Shown: positions 45,424-56,135, counted from the stretch's first letter. The stretch is DNA of 64,000 nucleotides from Plesiomonas shigelloides (GCF_900087055.1 NZ_LT575468.1:2607773-2671772); one strand, 5' to 3'. Translations and numbers: made by a program. Notes: generated by a model not told the origin, from the sequence alone.

Positions 45424-45632
45424 TTCCACTGCGCGCCCCCTGTCGCAACAGCGTGGGGACGCGTAAAATCCGCTCTTCCATCCATGCCTTACCGCGCATC
45501 CTGCTACTACTCATCTCACGTAAAGTATTTGTTACTGCTCACGCATTATTTCTAAGTGCGCCTAGCGCTTTCGCGCCGACTTTTTAGACACAAATGTTAA
45601 ATTTCTTTCCGCGTATTGCAAATCCGCCCCAT

Positions 45633-45671
45633 TAAGAATAAAAAAGCAAAATAAAGGAATATTTATTCAAT
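45633..45671 (+). promoter_or_regulatory. Tandem ARG boxes (ArgR operator) of argA
   Basis: The second box (45654-45671) reads AAGGAATATTTATTCAAT and fits the 18-bp ARG consensus WNTGAATWWWWATTCANW with one mismatch. A weaker box (45633-45650) carries GAAT..CA and lies exactly three bases upstream, giving the 21-bp spacing used by hexameric ArgR. It sits 33-71 bases upstream of the argA start, where it would cover the promoter. Confidence 0.78.
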
Positions 45672-45703
45672 ACTGTATTTTTTGCGGACACGAGGACGCC
45701 CCA

Positions 45704-47038
45704 TTGAAAGAACGCAGCATGGAGCTGGTACACGGCTTTCGTCAGTCTGCCCCGTATGTGAATGCACACCGGGGTAAAATCTTTGTCATCATGCTCGATG
45801 GCGAAGTGGTAGAGCACGCCAATTACAAAAACATTATCAGTGATCTGGGCCTGATGCACAGCCTCGGCATCAAGCTGGTAATTGTGTATGGCGCGCGACG
45901 CCAGATTGACCTGCTGCATGAGCAGCACGCCTATCCATGCCGCTATCACAAACACACGCGGGTTACCGACAGCCGCTGCTTAGAGCTGGTCAAACAGGCC
46001 GCCGGTCAGCTGCAACTGGATCTGACGGCGCGTTTATCGATGAGTCTGTCTAACACCCCGATGGCCGGTGCGCACCTGAACGTAGTCAGTGGCAACTTTG
46101 TGATTGCCCAGCCGCTGGGGGTAGATGATGGCATTGATTACTGCCACAGTGGCCGCATTCGCCGGATTGATGTCGATGGTATTCGCCGTCAGCTCAACAG
46201 TGGCAGCGTGGTGCTGCTGGGGCCGGTGGCGGTATCGGTCACCGGTGAGAGCTTCAATCTGACGTCGGAAGAGATTGCCACCCAACTGGCGATTAAATTG
46301 GAAGCCGACAAGATGCTGGGCTTTTGCGCCGAGCAAGGGGTGATGGAGCCGGACGATCCACAAAGCGTGATCTCCGAGTTATTCCCCAGTGAAGCACAGC
46401 AGTTGATCCAGCAACAAGAGGCGCTCGGCAACTACCACTCTGCCACGATCCGCTTTCTGCGAGCCGCGGTCACCGCCTGTCGCGCGGGAGTCAAACGCTG
46501 CCACTTGCTGAGCTATGTGGAAGATGGCGCGCTGTTACAAGAGCTGTTTTCTCGCGATGGGATCGGTACCCAGATCGTGATGGAGAGTGCCGAGCAAGTC
46601 CGCTCGGCCACCATTGATGATATTGGTGGGATCTTGGGATTAATTCGTCCGCTGGAAGAGCAAGGGATCTTGGTGCGTCGCTCTCGTGAACAGCTGGAGA
46701 TGGAGATCAGTCAGTTTACGCTGGTCGAGCGCGATGGTTTGGTGATCGCCTGTGCCGCGCTCTACCCCTTCCCTGAAGAGGAGATGGGCGAGATGGCATG
46801 CGTAGCCGTGCATCCCGAATACCGCAACTCCTCGCGCGGCGAAGTACTGCTCGAACGGGTGATGGCGCAAGCTAAACGGATGGGGCTGAAGCAGTTGTTT
46901 GTGCTGACCACGCGCAGCATCCACTGGTTCCAAGAGCGAGGCTTTTCGCCAGCGGGGGTTGAAGTGCTGCCTGAGCGTAAGCAGGCACTGTATAACTATC
47001 AGCGTAAATCGAAAATCCTGATCACTGACGTGGTCTAA
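45704..47038 (+). CDS. argA: N-acetylglutamate synthase
   Basis: A 444-residue enzyme (E. coli 443) that makes N-acetylglutamate, the first step of arginine synthesis. It has an N-terminal amino-acid-kinase-like domain ([35 protein letters not shown]) that binds arginine and a C-terminal GNAT acetyltransferase domain ([19 protein letters not shown]). The start is TTG at 45704 with GAGGA upstream and aligns with the E. coli start (MVKERKTELV); the next ATG is five codons later and too far from the site. Confidence 0.96.
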   Translation: MKERSMELVHGFRQSAPYVNAHRGKIFVIMLDGEVVEHANYKNIISDLGLMHSLGIKLVIVYGARRQIDLLHEQHAYPCRYHKHTRVTDSRCLELVKQAAGQLQLDLTARLSMSLSNTPMAGAHLNVVSGNFVIAQPLGVDDGIDYCHSGRIRRIDVDGIRRQLNSGSVVLLGPVAVSVTGESFNLTSEEIATQLAIKLEADKMLGFCAEQGVMEPDDPQSVISELFPSEAQQLIQQQEALGNYHSATIRFLRAAVTACRAGVKRCHLLSYVEDGALLQELFSRDGIGTQIVMESAEQVRSATIDDIGGILGLIRPLEEQGILVRRSREQLEMEISQFTLVERDGLVIACAALYPFPEEEMGEMACVAVHPEYRNSSRGEVLLERVMAQAKRMGLKQLFVLTTRSIHWFQERGFSPAGVEVLPERKQALYNYQRKSKILITDVV

Positions 47039-47049
47039 CGCATGCCCAG

Positions 47050-47081
47050 CGCCCGTTTGTGCTGTTCGCGACAAACGGGCG
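47050..47081. other. Strong hairpin between argA and recD
   Basis: A perfect 11-bp inverted repeat CGCCCGTTTGT / ACAAACGGGCG with a 10-base loop, 12 bases after the argA stop and between convergent genes. Neither strand has a clear T-run, so it may be a Rho-assisted or mRNA-end structure. Confidence 0.65.
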
Positions 47082-47197
47082 TCGCGGCAAACGGAGCGCT
47101 GAGTGAGCCTTATCTTTATCCTTATTTTTTATCCGGATACCACTTACGTAGTCAATCCGGCAGGCTACATGGCTATCACCATGCGTGCGCCACGAGC

Positions 47198-49135
47198 TCA
47201 GTAGCCGCGCTGCAAACGGGCGGCAAAGCCACTGTGGCGCAAGGTGCGCGTTTGTACCGCACGGCGTAACACCTGCGCCTGTGCATACAGTGACAATTGC
47301 TGTTTAGCACGGGTAATCGCGGTGTACACCAACTCTCGCGTCAACAGCGGCGTATAGCGCGGCGGTAACACCAGCAGCGTATGGGCAAACTCCGAGCCTT
47401 GCGATTTGTGCACCGTCATCGCGTACACCGTTTCGTGCGCCGGTAAGCGACTCGTCAGATAGGCGCGCACACTGCCATCGGGCATTTCAAACCACACCCG
47501 CAGTCGTCGCTTCCCTTCGCGATCATAGTCTTCCAGCGTGATCCCGATGTCCCCGTTAAACAGTCCCAAGGCGCTATCATTTTGCATGATCATCACCGGT
47601 CGCCCCGGATACCAGCGGCTTTGTTCATCGCGTCGGATCAAACCCGCCTGCTCTAAGGCTTGTTCAATGCGCTGATTCAGGCCACTGACCCCAAACGGCC
47701 CTTCGCGCAGCGCGCACAATAACTGAAACTGGCCAAACTGGTGCAAAATAGCGCGCACCGCCGACTCATCCAGCACACTACCCTCTGGGGAAGCCTCCAG
47801 CAAAGAGCGCACTGCCGACAAATAGGGACGATAACCACTCACACACTGGCGTAGCAATTGCGGGTATTCTTGCGCAGTCCACGTCTGCTCGTTAAACGCG
47901 CAATAATGCAAATCGGCACTGCTGGCGCTATTGTTCAATAATGCCTGTACCGCCTCTGCATCGCCTACGTTTACTGCACTGGCCAGCTGCCCAATGCCAG
48001 AGCCGGCGGCAAAGCGATAGCTTTTACGTAGCAGACAAATCTGATCGCGCAGCGCCTCGCCGCACGGCTGCACATAGACCGATAAATCACTGCCGGTGAG
48101 CGCGCCAAGGCGTTCGGCTTGCGCGGGGCTATAGCCTTGCTGCGTGAGCTGACAGATATCGCCTAAAATCGCTCCCGCTTCTACTGAGGCTAACTGATCG
48201 CGATCGCCCAATAAAATCAAACGCGCATGCTCCGGCAAAGCTTCGACCAAACGCGCCATCAAAGACACGTCGACCATCGAGGCTTCATCCACCACCAGCA
48301 GATCCAGATGCAGACGGTTATCACGATGATAGCGAAAACGACTGCTGTTCGGCTGCGCCCCCAGCAAACGGTGCAGGGTACCCGCCTCCGCCGGAATACG
48401 CTCACGGATCGCCTCCGGCACCGGCAAACTGGCACGCGCGGCGCTGATTGACTCACTTAAGCGCGCCGCAGCTTTACCGGTCGGCGCCACGAGTTTGATC
48501 CGCAATTTGTGCTCACCGGCTTGCAGCAATAACGCCGCCAACATGCGGGTCACGGTGGTGGTTTTACCGGTGCCGGGGCCGCCCGAGATCACGGCCATGC
48601 TGCTGGTACACGCCAGCGCAGCCGCGGTTTTCTGCCAATCGACTTCCGCAGTCTGCGGCTCGGTACGCGCAAACAGGGTATCGAGCATGCCGCGTAATGG
48701 GGCGCTCGGCGTCTGTTGCTGCAACTGGGCGCTTTGCTGCACGCTGCGTTGCAAGAAAGCGATGATCTGCCCTTCGTCCTGCCACAAGCGATGCAAATAG
48801 AGATAATCGCCATCCAAGACCAGTGGCGTTGGCTGAGAGCCATCCCCGATGGCAGGACAGGTGCGCAGTAACGTTGGCCACTGCGCAAGTGGCAGCAGCC
48901 CGATGGCTTGCCATAGATGTTGTGTGTCACGCAAACCAAATAAGTGCTGTGGATGCAGGCAGCGCAAATCCAGACAGATATGCCCGCTACCGGCTGCAAA
49001 ACTGGTCATCGCCGCGACTAAAGCCAGTAATGGGCCTTGCGGCGCAGGTAAGTCAGCCGCCAGATAGCGTGCAAATTGATAGTCCAATGGCCGGATCACC
49101 TGCTTGGCCACCAGCGCCTGTAATTCTTGTAGCAT
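47198..49135 (-). CDS. recD: Exodeoxyribonuclease V alpha subunit RecD
   Basis: A 645-residue 5'-3' helicase subunit of RecBCD (E. coli RecD 608). Walker A is GGPGTGKTTTV (near residue 190), motif II is LLVVDEASMVD, motif III is LILLGDRDQLASVEAG, and the C-terminal motif VI region has MTVHKSQGSEFAHTLLVLP and VYTAITRAKQQL. It starts 11 bases after recB, so the two are co-transcribed as in E. coli. Confidence 0.95.
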   Translation of the reverse strand: MLQELQALVAKQVIRPLDYQFARYLAADLPAPQGPLLALVAAMTSFAAGSGHICLDLRCLHPQHLFGLRDTQHLWQAIGLLPLAQWPTLLRTCPAIGDGSQPTPLVLDGDYLYLHRLWQDEGQIIAFLQRSVQQSAQLQQQTPSAPLRGMLDTLFARTEPQTAEVDWQKTAAALACTSSMAVISGGPGTGKTTTVTRMLAALLLQAGEHKLRIKLVAPTGKAAARLSESISAARASLPVPEAIRERIPAEAGTLHRLLGAQPNSSRFRYHRDNRLHLDLLVVDEASMVDVSLMARLVEALPEHARLILLGDRDQLASVEAGAILGDICQLTQQGYSPAQAERLGALTGSDLSVYVQPCGEALRDQICLLRKSYRFAAGSGIGQLASAVNVGDAEAVQALLNNSASSADLHYCAFNEQTWTAQEYPQLLRQCVSGYRPYLSAVRSLLEASPEGSVLDESAVRAILHQFGQFQLLCALREGPFGVSGLNQRIEQALEQAGLIRRDEQSRWYPGRPVMIMQNDSALGLFNGDIGITLEDYDREGKRRLRVWFEMPDGSVRAYLTSRLPAHETVYAMTVHKSQGSEFAHTLLVLPPRYTPLLTRELVYTAITRAKQQLSLYAQAQVLRRAVQTRTLRHSGFAARLQRGY

Positions 49136-49146
49136 CTGCGCTCTCC

Positions 49147-52100
49147 TTATTCGCCAGCGACAGCGGCGTCACTCGACGCGGCAAACAGTTGATCCAATTC
49201 GTTAATCAGCTGCACATCGGGACGACAATGGAACACCCCGTTCGCGCCATGTTGCTCATCACCGTTAGAATCCGCCCCTTGCATGCCACGTAAAAACAGG
49301 TAATACACACCACCGATATGACGCTCATAGTCGTAATCCGGCACGCGTGTTTTCAAATAGCGGTGCAGTGCCAAGGTGTACAGCTGATATTGCAAGTCAT
49401 AGCGGTGATCGAGCATGGCGCGCGCCAACGCATCCGGAGCGTAATCAGCCGCCGTATCGCCCAAATAGTTGGACTTATAATCAAGCACATAAAAGCGCCC
49501 CTGCCAGCGAAACACCAAGTCGATAAAGCCTTTGAGCATGCCTTGCACGCTGGCAAACTCCAGTCCCTGTGGCGCTTGGCGCGTGAGCGGATCGTAGCGC
49601 CGACACAGGCTATCCAACCGCGCAGCGTGCAGTGGAGAGTCAATCGGCAGGTAAAACTCCAACTCCACACGCCGATCTTGTGGCCCGATTTGGTTGAGGG
49701 TTAACGCCTCACCATCGAGCGGGGTCGATAGCACCTGCGTCAACCAATGCTGCAATACCGGCTGCCATTGGGCGTCCAGCCCGTGTGCGTCGCTCATCAG
49801 CGCCAACGGCGCAGACCACGTATCCGGAGCGGTAAATTCTAAGGTTTCAAACAAGCTGTGCAAAAACGTCCCCGGGCGAGCGCCGCGCGGGAAGGTAAAC
49901 GGCGAGTATTCGATTTCTGGCGCGTCTGGCTCGGTTGACTGCGCGGGATCGATAGACGCAAGTGCGTTGGAATCTGCATCCGATGTGAGCTTACCTGCCC
50001 AGTCACTTTCTTTATCACTAGCGTTATCACTGGAGCTATCAATGGCACTATCAATGGCACTATCAATGGCGAGCGTACCGAGCCACTCGGCGGCCATATC
50101 AGCCTCGGCAACCGCCAACGCAGTGCTATTTTCTGGACTCACCACCGACTCTGCCGCGAGCGCCGCCGCACTGACAGGTTGCTCGCCGGCGGCATCCTGA
50201 TCAAAATGCGGTAGCCAGTCCACCGCTTCTTGGTGACGACTTAAGTGCGAGTAGCTGGTGATCCACCAGTTACGGTCGATATGACCGGTAAACTGTGCAG
50301 CGGCTAAGGTCGGCGCGCTTTCGCTCACCGGTGGCATAAATTGCGCCGCCTCAGGCAAACCGGCAAGTGCCACATTACCGTTACCCACCTCACACAGATG
50401 ACGACAGCAGCTATCCAGCAAGGCGGCGTCACCGGCTTCGCCGCGTTGCAGCAAGTAGCCAAACGCGCTTTGGTGTACATCGGTGCTGTCGCGCTTGCCA
50501 TTACCCACCGTCAGCGCCGCGACGCCCACTTGGCAGTGATAAATCGCGCGGGTCAGCGCAACGTAAATCAGACGGATATCTTCGGCCAAGCGCTCATATT
50601 CGGCGCGCTCCGCCGCGAGCGGATCACCGGTTAAATCCAGCACCGGCTGTAAGCTGTCATCGTGGTACAAACTGCCATCGGCTTTACGAAAACCGCAAGC
50701 AAAAGGCAGCCATACCAGACCGTATTCCAAGCCTTTGGATTTATGGATGGTGACGATTTTGACCAGATGGGCATCGCTTTCCAGACGCAGTTGCTGTTCA
50801 TCGCTACCGTAAGCCGGCTCAGCCAGTTGTAGCGCGAACCAGCGCAGAAGTGCATGCTCACTATCTAACTCGGCGGCCGCTTCTTGCAGCAACTCGCCCA
50901 AATGCAGCACGTTGGTCAACCGACGCTCACCGTCAGTGCCCGCTAACAGCGTTTCTGCCAATTCACGCTCACGCAGCACCAGATGCAGCATCGGCAACAC
51001 GCCTTGGCGCTGCCAGCAGCGGCGATACATTTCGAACTCCGCGACCACCTTTTCCCAGCGCTCTTCATCTTGGTTGAGCGCATCTAATTGGGCAGCACTC
51101 AGCCCCAGTAAGCTACTGGCCAGAGCCGCGCGCAGTAAACGCTCTTGTCCCGGTTGTAAACAGGCTTGCAGTAAGCGCAGCAAATCGGTGGCTTCTGCCG
51201 TACCAAATACGCTATCGCGGTTTGACAGATACACCGAAGCAACGCCACGCGCGCTCAGGGCTTGTCGCACTAAGGCCGCTTCACGGCCAGTACGCACCAG
51301 CACGGCAATATCTTGCGCCTGTACTGGCCGCGATTTACCACCGCGCACAATCTGCCCGCGCCCTTCGGCACCTGCTTGTAGCCAACCGGCAATGGAATCG
51401 GCGCACGCCGCAGCCATCTGCTGTTGGTAATCTCCGCTGTTACAGCGATCCCCCGGCAAACGACACAACGTGAGCGCCGGTTGCACTTGCTGCTCGAGCG
51501 TGAAATGCAACCCACTGGCCGCAGGCGATGCCTGTACCGGCGAAAACGGGATATCGGCGCGGAACAAAAATGGATCTGGCGAGAGGCTAAACAGACGATT
51601 GACCGCATCGACCATCCCCGCCGACGAGCGCCAGTTGGTGTCTAGCGTATAGTGGGCACTTACATTGCGACGCGCTTCGATGTAGGTAAAGATATCCGCG
51701 CCACGAAACGCATAGATAGCCTGCTTCGGGTCACCAATCATCAATAAACCGGTATCGCTGCGCCCGCCATACAGGGTATGGAAAATGTGGTATTGCTGCG
51801 GATCGGTGTCCTGAAATTCATCAATCATCGCCAACGGATAACGCTGACGGATAGCCTCAGCCAGCGCCGGACCACTTTCTTGCTGCAGCGCCTGCGACAA
51901 GCGCGTCAGCAAGTCATCAAACGACATCTCACCGCGCTCAAGTTTATGCCGCTGCATCGCGCCGCGTAGCTCAACGATAGCCTGCGCCAGCACGATATCG
52001 CGCAAAGTAAGTGTTTGCTCACACAGCTGCTCAACCTGGTCAAATAAGGCCAGCGACGGGCATTCGCCTTTTTTCGTCGCCTCGTGCAACCGCGACTGTG

Positions 52101-53004
52101 CAAAGCGTGCCAGCGAGTCAGGATAGCGATAATCAGGAGTCGGCTGCATTGCCCATGCGGTGATTTCACCCACCCATTTGCTCACCCAATCGCCACGATA
52201 CTTGTTCTTGGCAATTCCAGAGCTGGCAATCAGCGCCTCAATCTCACCCGCATTCGCCAGCCAAGCCTGCTTAAGTGCATCAAGCTGCGCGACAATCTGC
52301 TGATGGCGCGCCGCCAGATCGGTATCCTCGCCATGCCGATGAATGCGCGGTGCCGGTCCACTTAAGTAACGCACTACCTCATGTTGCAGCGCTTCAGGTG
52401 AAGCCCACTCTTGGCTGATCACCGCCGCCATATCGCGCGACAGCGGATAAAAATGACGTCGCCAAAAGTCCGTGACCACCTGCCGCACCAAGCTTTGCTC
52501 ATCGGTCACCAAGGTTTGCTCAAACAAACTGCCGGACTCAAAGGCATTTTGCGTCAGCATCCGTTGGCAAAAACCGTGGATGGTGTAGATAGCCGCCTCA
52601 TCCATCTGCCGCTCAGCCGCCAGCAAAGTCTGCGCCGCTTCAGTACAATCGGCGGGAGCAATATCCATCATCTGTGCCAACAACGGATCTTTTTTCCCTT
52701 TCTCCGCTAGCAACAGGTCTCGCAGCGCTGGCTGCTGCACCATTTGCATCAATAGCAAACGTCCTTCACGAATACGCGCGCGGATCCGCTCACGCAGCTC
52801 ACCGGTTGCCGCCTCGGTAAAGGTCACCACCAAGATTTCATCGACCCGTAGCGGACGCGTAAAGGCGGCATCGCCGCCCAAACCGAGCAACAAGCGTAAA
52901 TAGAGCGCCGCAATGGTATAGGTTTTCCCAGTACCGGCGGACGCTTCAATCAGGCGTTCGCCATATAAGGGCAGGCTAAGCGGATTCAGAGGTTGCGCAG
53001 TCAT
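49147..53004 (-). CDS. recB: Exodeoxyribonuclease V beta subunit RecB
   Basis: A 1285-residue SF1 helicase-nuclease (E. coli RecB 1180), 3'-5' motor and sole nuclease of RecBCD. The Walker A region is IEASAGTGKTYTIA (residues 19-32), helicase motifs MIDEFQDTDPQQY, IGDPKQAIYAFRGAD and VTIHKSKGLEYGLVWLPF follow, and the C-terminal nuclease core is YVLDYKSNYLGD. The extra length is mostly in the linker before the nuclease domain (about residues 950-1035), which is Ser/Asp/Ala-rich and contains an in-frame tandem repeat at 50036-50071. The start has AGGA eight bases upstream. Confidence 0.95.
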   Translation of the reverse strand: MTAQPLNPLSLPLYGERLIEASAGTGKTYTIAALYLRLLLGLGGDAAFTRPLRVDEILVVTFTEAATGELRERIRARIREGRLLLMQMVQQPALRDLLLAEKGKKDPLLAQMMDIAPADCTEAAQTLLAAERQMDEAAIYTIHGFCQRMLTQNAFESGSLFEQTLVTDEQSLVRQVVTDFWRRHFYPLSRDMAAVISQEWASPEALQHEVVRYLSGPAPRIHRHGEDTDLAARHQQIVAQLDALKQAWLANAGEIEALIASSGIAKNKYRGDWVSKWVGEITAWAMQPTPDYRYPDSLARFAQSRLHEATKKGECPSLALFDQVEQLCEQTLTLRDIVLAQAIVELRGAMQRHKLERGEMSFDDLLTRLSQALQQESGPALAEAIRQRYPLAMIDEFQDTDPQQYHIFHTLYGGRSDTGLLMIGDPKQAIYAFRGADIFTYIEARRNVSAHYTLDTNWRSSAGMVDAVNRLFSLSPDPFLFRADIPFSPVQASPAASGLHFTLEQQVQPALTLCRLPGDRCNSGDYQQQMAAACADSIAGWLQAGAEGRGQIVRGGKSRPVQAQDIAVLVRTGREAALVRQALSARGVASVYLSNRDSVFGTAEATDLLRLLQACLQPGQERLLRAALASSLLGLSAAQLDALNQDEERWEKVVAEFEMYRRCWQRQGVLPMLHLVLRERELAETLLAGTDGERRLTNVLHLGELLQEAAAELDSEHALLRWFALQLAEPAYGSDEQQLRLESDAHLVKIVTIHKSKGLEYGLVWLPFACGFRKADGSLYHDDSLQPVLDLTGDPLAAERAEYERLAEDIRLIYVALTRAIYHCQVGVAALTVGNGKRDSTDVHQSAFGYLLQRGEAGDAALLDSCCRHLCEVGNGNVALAGLPEAAQFMPPVSESAPTLAAAQFTGHIDRNWWITSYSHLSRHQEAVDWLPHFDQDAAGEQPVSAAALAAESVVSPENSTALAVAEADMAAEWLGTLAIDSAIDSAIDSSSDNASDKESDWAGKLTSDADSNALASIDPAQSTEPDAPEIEYSPFTFPRGARPGTFLHSLFETLEFTAPDTWSAPLALMSDAHGLDAQWQPVLQHWLTQVLSTPLDGEALTLNQIGPQDRRVELEFYLPIDSPLHAARLDSLCRRYDPLTRQAPQGLEFASVQGMLKGFIDLVFRWQGRFYVLDYKSNYLGDTAADYAPDALARAMLDHRYDLQYQLYTLALHRYLKTRVPDYDYERHIGGVYYLFLRGMQGADSNGDEQHGANGVFHCRPDVQLINELDQLFAASSDAAVAGE
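50036..50071. repeat. 12-bp tandem repeat within recB (three units)
   Basis: Three consecutive CTATCAATGGCA-type units (last base varies), encoding the AIDS-type tetrapeptide repeats (AIDSAIDSAIDS) in the RecB linker. The length is a multiple of three, so unit changes keep the frame. Confidence 0.85.
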
Positions 53005-53142
53005 GCTAGATTCCTGTCTGACGGCGAGATAAAAAAGACTTCAATGTGAGTAGGTTATGATACCAGTGTGACCGATGATTAGGCCAAACGGATTCGGCAA
53101 GCGCTTCACAAAATCGCACCCGATAGCTAACTTCCCCAAAAA

Positions 53143-53167
53143 TAAAAGCCGGACAAGCCGGCTTTTA
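53143..53167 (-). terminator. Terminator-like hairpin between ptrA and recB
   Basis: TAAAAGCCGG / CCGGCTTTTA form a 10-bp stem with a five-base loop, followed on the minus strand by TTTTT, 30 bases after the ptrA stop. It would reduce read-through from ptrA into recB, which in E. coli follow each other closely. Confidence 0.8.
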
Positions 53168-53196
53168 ATGCGCAGAGTTCTTAATGCTCAGAGCTC

Positions 53197-56106
53197 TTAA
53201 TGTGCTGCGCTGTTACTGATTTTATCCAGCGCCTGTTGCAACGCCGATACCGAAGCCTCAGCACTCCACTCGGCCGGGTGAGCAAAGCCCTCTTTGCCTT
53301 TACCGCCTTGTACTTGCGACAGTAATGACAAGCCCGTACCGCGCATCACCGCGTTATGGTAGAAGCTGTACACCTGCGGCTGGGTTAGTTTTTCCAGAGC
53401 TGCAATCAGCTGCGCACGCCCATTAAAGGCCGCATTGCCACGGCTGAAATCACCACTCAAGCGCTGCGCTTCTTCATCCAGCGTTTGTGGTGGCTGGCGC
53501 AATTCATTGAGCAACGCATTTTTGAACTGGGCAAACTCCTCCGCCGGCATGCTCTGTAAACGCGCATCGGCTTGCTTGAAGAACGCCTGATAACGCTCGA
53601 ACAAATAAGCGGGGGTCTTCTCTGGAGTTTGCAGAACAAAGTTCAGACCCCACTGGCGACCAACCGGCATCGCGTAACTGAATACCGCATAACCCAGTTG
53701 CTCTTTGGTGCGCAGCTGATTGAAGAACAACGGCTGCAAAATTTGTCCCAGCAGGGCCGCTTGCGCTTGGCTATCACGCTCGCTGTAGCCAGTCGGCACG
53801 TACAATGCCGCCAGCGCGGAGTCCGAGGCCGAGATGCGGCGTGCCAAATAACCATGATGCGCACGGCTCACCACCACGGTTTCGCCATACCACGCCTGCT
53901 TACCTTGGGTTTGCAGTTGTGATTTGATCTGTGTGGCCAGATTCTTCACCTGCTCTTCGCTGAAATTACCCACTGCCAACAAAGCTGGCGTAGATTGCTG
54001 CAGCAACTGCTGACGGTACTGCAACAGCTCATCCAGCGTGATGCTATCGAGCAGTGCTAAACGCTCGCTACGCTCAAAATACGGCACCGCCGAGAGTGAT
54101 TGCAGCGGTTGCACCGCTTGCTGGTAAGCACGCATTTTCTCCACGGAGTCCAAACGATCGCGATACCACGCCTTCGCTTGCGCCAGCTGCGCCGCGGTTG
54201 GGTTAAAGTCGCGATAGCCTTGCAACAGCGCCAGCATCAGTTTTGGCAGATGCTGAGTAAAACCACTGGCGCTGACTTGCAGGCCATTGTCATTACCGCT
54301 GTTAAAGCTGATCCCGCCGATAGCCGCCTGATAGCTCAGTTCATCCAGTGACAAACTGGCCAAATAGTCAGTCAGGGCAAACAACACCTGATGGCGCGGG
54401 CTGTTATCGGCCTGCGGATTGCGCAGATCCAGCGTCACAACCCCTTTCGGCTCATCGACAAAGTACTGGCTCGGTGCCAACCATGCCTGCAGATCGTTTT
54501 TCGCGATCACCGCCACCGGTTGACCATTATCGGTTTTAACCGGTTTTTGCAGACTAAAATCATCTGGGATATACGGATTCAGCGCCGGCAGTTTCAGGTT
54601 CAAAGCCGCGCCTTGCTGCTGCCACAACGTGAATTGCTCTGGAGTAATCCGGCTTACCGAATACGGCGCATTCACAAAATAAGCTTTCTTGTTGTGCGGC
54701 TCTTGCGGGCTGATATACCAAATTCGTGCGTGCTGCGGCGTCATGCTCGCCAAGCGTTCACGGATCGCATTTGGGTCAAATTGATCGGCTAACACACCGG
54801 AGTTCAGCACATTTTGCACCGGAACCCGCAGCATGTTGTCGGATAAATCCTCCACATAGCTCATATCGCGCGTGATTGACTGATAACGGAAATCCAGCAT
54901 CAGTACATCGGCAATCTCATCGAAATAACTCTTCTGAATGCCTTTTTGCTCCAGCTCACGCAGATAGCGGAACACAGACGCCACAATTTCATCGCGGTGC
55001 GCCAGACCTTTATCGGTCAGCGAAATGTAGATACTGAACGTACCGGCATTACGCGCCAACATCGGATCGGCATTGCTCTGAATGCCGTCTGCTAATCCTT
55101 GGCGCAACAGCCAGTCAGCCAACGTACCTGGGCTGCGGTTATCCAGCATGTAACCGATATAGGTGTTCACTTTATTGCGAAACGCAGCGCTGTCATTCGG
55201 GATAGTAAAATCAATGCGCAGCGCTTTAATTGGCTGCACCGGCACGTAGTGCAGGATAATCCCTTCTTCTTTTTCAGTGGTCAGCGGCACGGTCACTTGA
55301 GGCGCATTAATCTTATGATCGGCAATGCGACCAAAGCTAGCATCGGCCAGTTTCGCCATTTGCTCCAGCGGCTGGTTGGAATACAGCACCGCTTGCATGA
55401 TATTGGCCGAATAATAGCGCTGGTAGAATTTACGCAGCTCCGTATGCAGCTTACTGTTCGGTTTATCGGACAGGGTTTCCAGATTACCTCCAGAGAAGCG
55501 CGCCGTCGGGTGTTTCGGGTTCAGGGTTTCTGAATCCACCCCGGCCATACGCATGCCATCACGCGAGCGCGCCATCACCAGCTCCGCATTCACCGCATGA
55601 CGCTCTTTATCGCCATTTTTGGCATCCAGCAGCGGCTCGGCCAACGCATCGGCCAAGCGGTCAACCGCTGGATCAAAGGCGCTGTTTTCCACTTCCAAAT
55701 AATACGAGGTGCGATACGGCGCAGTGCTGGCGTTATGGCTGCCACCGTTTTTATTCAGGAACAGGGAAAAGCCATCCGCTTCGGGATATTTCTTCGATCC
55801 CATCAGGATCATGTGCTCCAGATAGTGTGCCAACCCTAACTGACTGTTTGGATCGTCCATCGAGCCCACCGGCAAAGTGACCGCCGCCAAGGATTTAGTG
55901 GCTTTGGGATCGGACACCAGCAACACCGTCATGCCATTATCCAGACGGATCGGCTGATACTCGCGGCTATCGCGCTCACTTTTTTGTACCGGCTCTGGCA
56001 ATACCTGCCAGGCCGCCAATGATTGCTGACTCCAAAGCAGCGGCAGGCAGACCAACAGACTCCATACCCACATTTTCCAACGCCACGGTTGGTTCAGTTG
56101 CCGCAT
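53197..56106 (-). CDS. ptrA: Pitrilysin (protease III)
   Basis: A 969-residue periplasmic M16 zinc protease (E. coli 962) that degrades small peptides. The signal peptide is about residues 1-32 (VWSLLVCLPLLWSQQSLAA). The inverted zinc motif HYLEH is His94-Glu97-His98 (GLAHYLEHMILMG), with the distal Glu in the region of DAKNGDKERHAVNAELV. The C-terminal half has the inactive M16 repeats. It lies between recC and recB exactly as in E. coli. Confidence 0.96.
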   Translation of the reverse strand: MRQLNQPWRWKMWVWSLLVCLPLLWSQQSLAAWQVLPEPVQKSERDSREYQPIRLDNGMTVLLVSDPKATKSLAAVTLPVGSMDDPNSQLGLAHYLEHMILMGSKKYPEADGFSLFLNKNGGSHNASTAPYRTSYYLEVENSAFDPAVDRLADALAEPLLDAKNGDKERHAVNAELVMARSRDGMRMAGVDSETLNPKHPTARFSGGNLETLSDKPNSKLHTELRKFYQRYYSANIMQAVLYSNQPLEQMAKLADASFGRIADHKINAPQVTVPLTTEKEEGIILHYVPVQPIKALRIDFTIPNDSAAFRNKVNTYIGYMLDNRSPGTLADWLLRQGLADGIQSNADPMLARNAGTFSIYISLTDKGLAHRDEIVASVFRYLRELEQKGIQKSYFDEIADVLMLDFRYQSITRDMSYVEDLSDNMLRVPVQNVLNSGVLADQFDPNAIRERLASMTPQHARIWYISPQEPHNKKAYFVNAPYSVSRITPEQFTLWQQQGAALNLKLPALNPYIPDDFSLQKPVKTDNGQPVAVIAKNDLQAWLAPSQYFVDEPKGVVTLDLRNPQADNSPRHQVLFALTDYLASLSLDELSYQAAIGGISFNSGNDNGLQVSASGFTQHLPKLMLALLQGYRDFNPTAAQLAQAKAWYRDRLDSVEKMRAYQQAVQPLQSLSAVPYFERSERLALLDSITLDELLQYRQQLLQQSTPALLAVGNFSEEQVKNLATQIKSQLQTQGKQAWYGETVVVSRAHHGYLARRISASDSALAALYVPTGYSERDSQAQAALLGQILQPLFFNQLRTKEQLGYAVFSYAMPVGRQWGLNFVLQTPEKTPAYLFERYQAFFKQADARLQSMPAEEFAQFKNALLNELRQPPQTLDEEAQRLSGDFSRGNAAFNGRAQLIAALEKLTQPQVYSFYHNAVMRGTGLSLLSQVQGGKGKEGFAHPAEWSAEASVSALQQALDKISNSAAH

Positions 56107-56135
56107 CAGGCATCCTCCCTCTTTAACAGTTCAGG

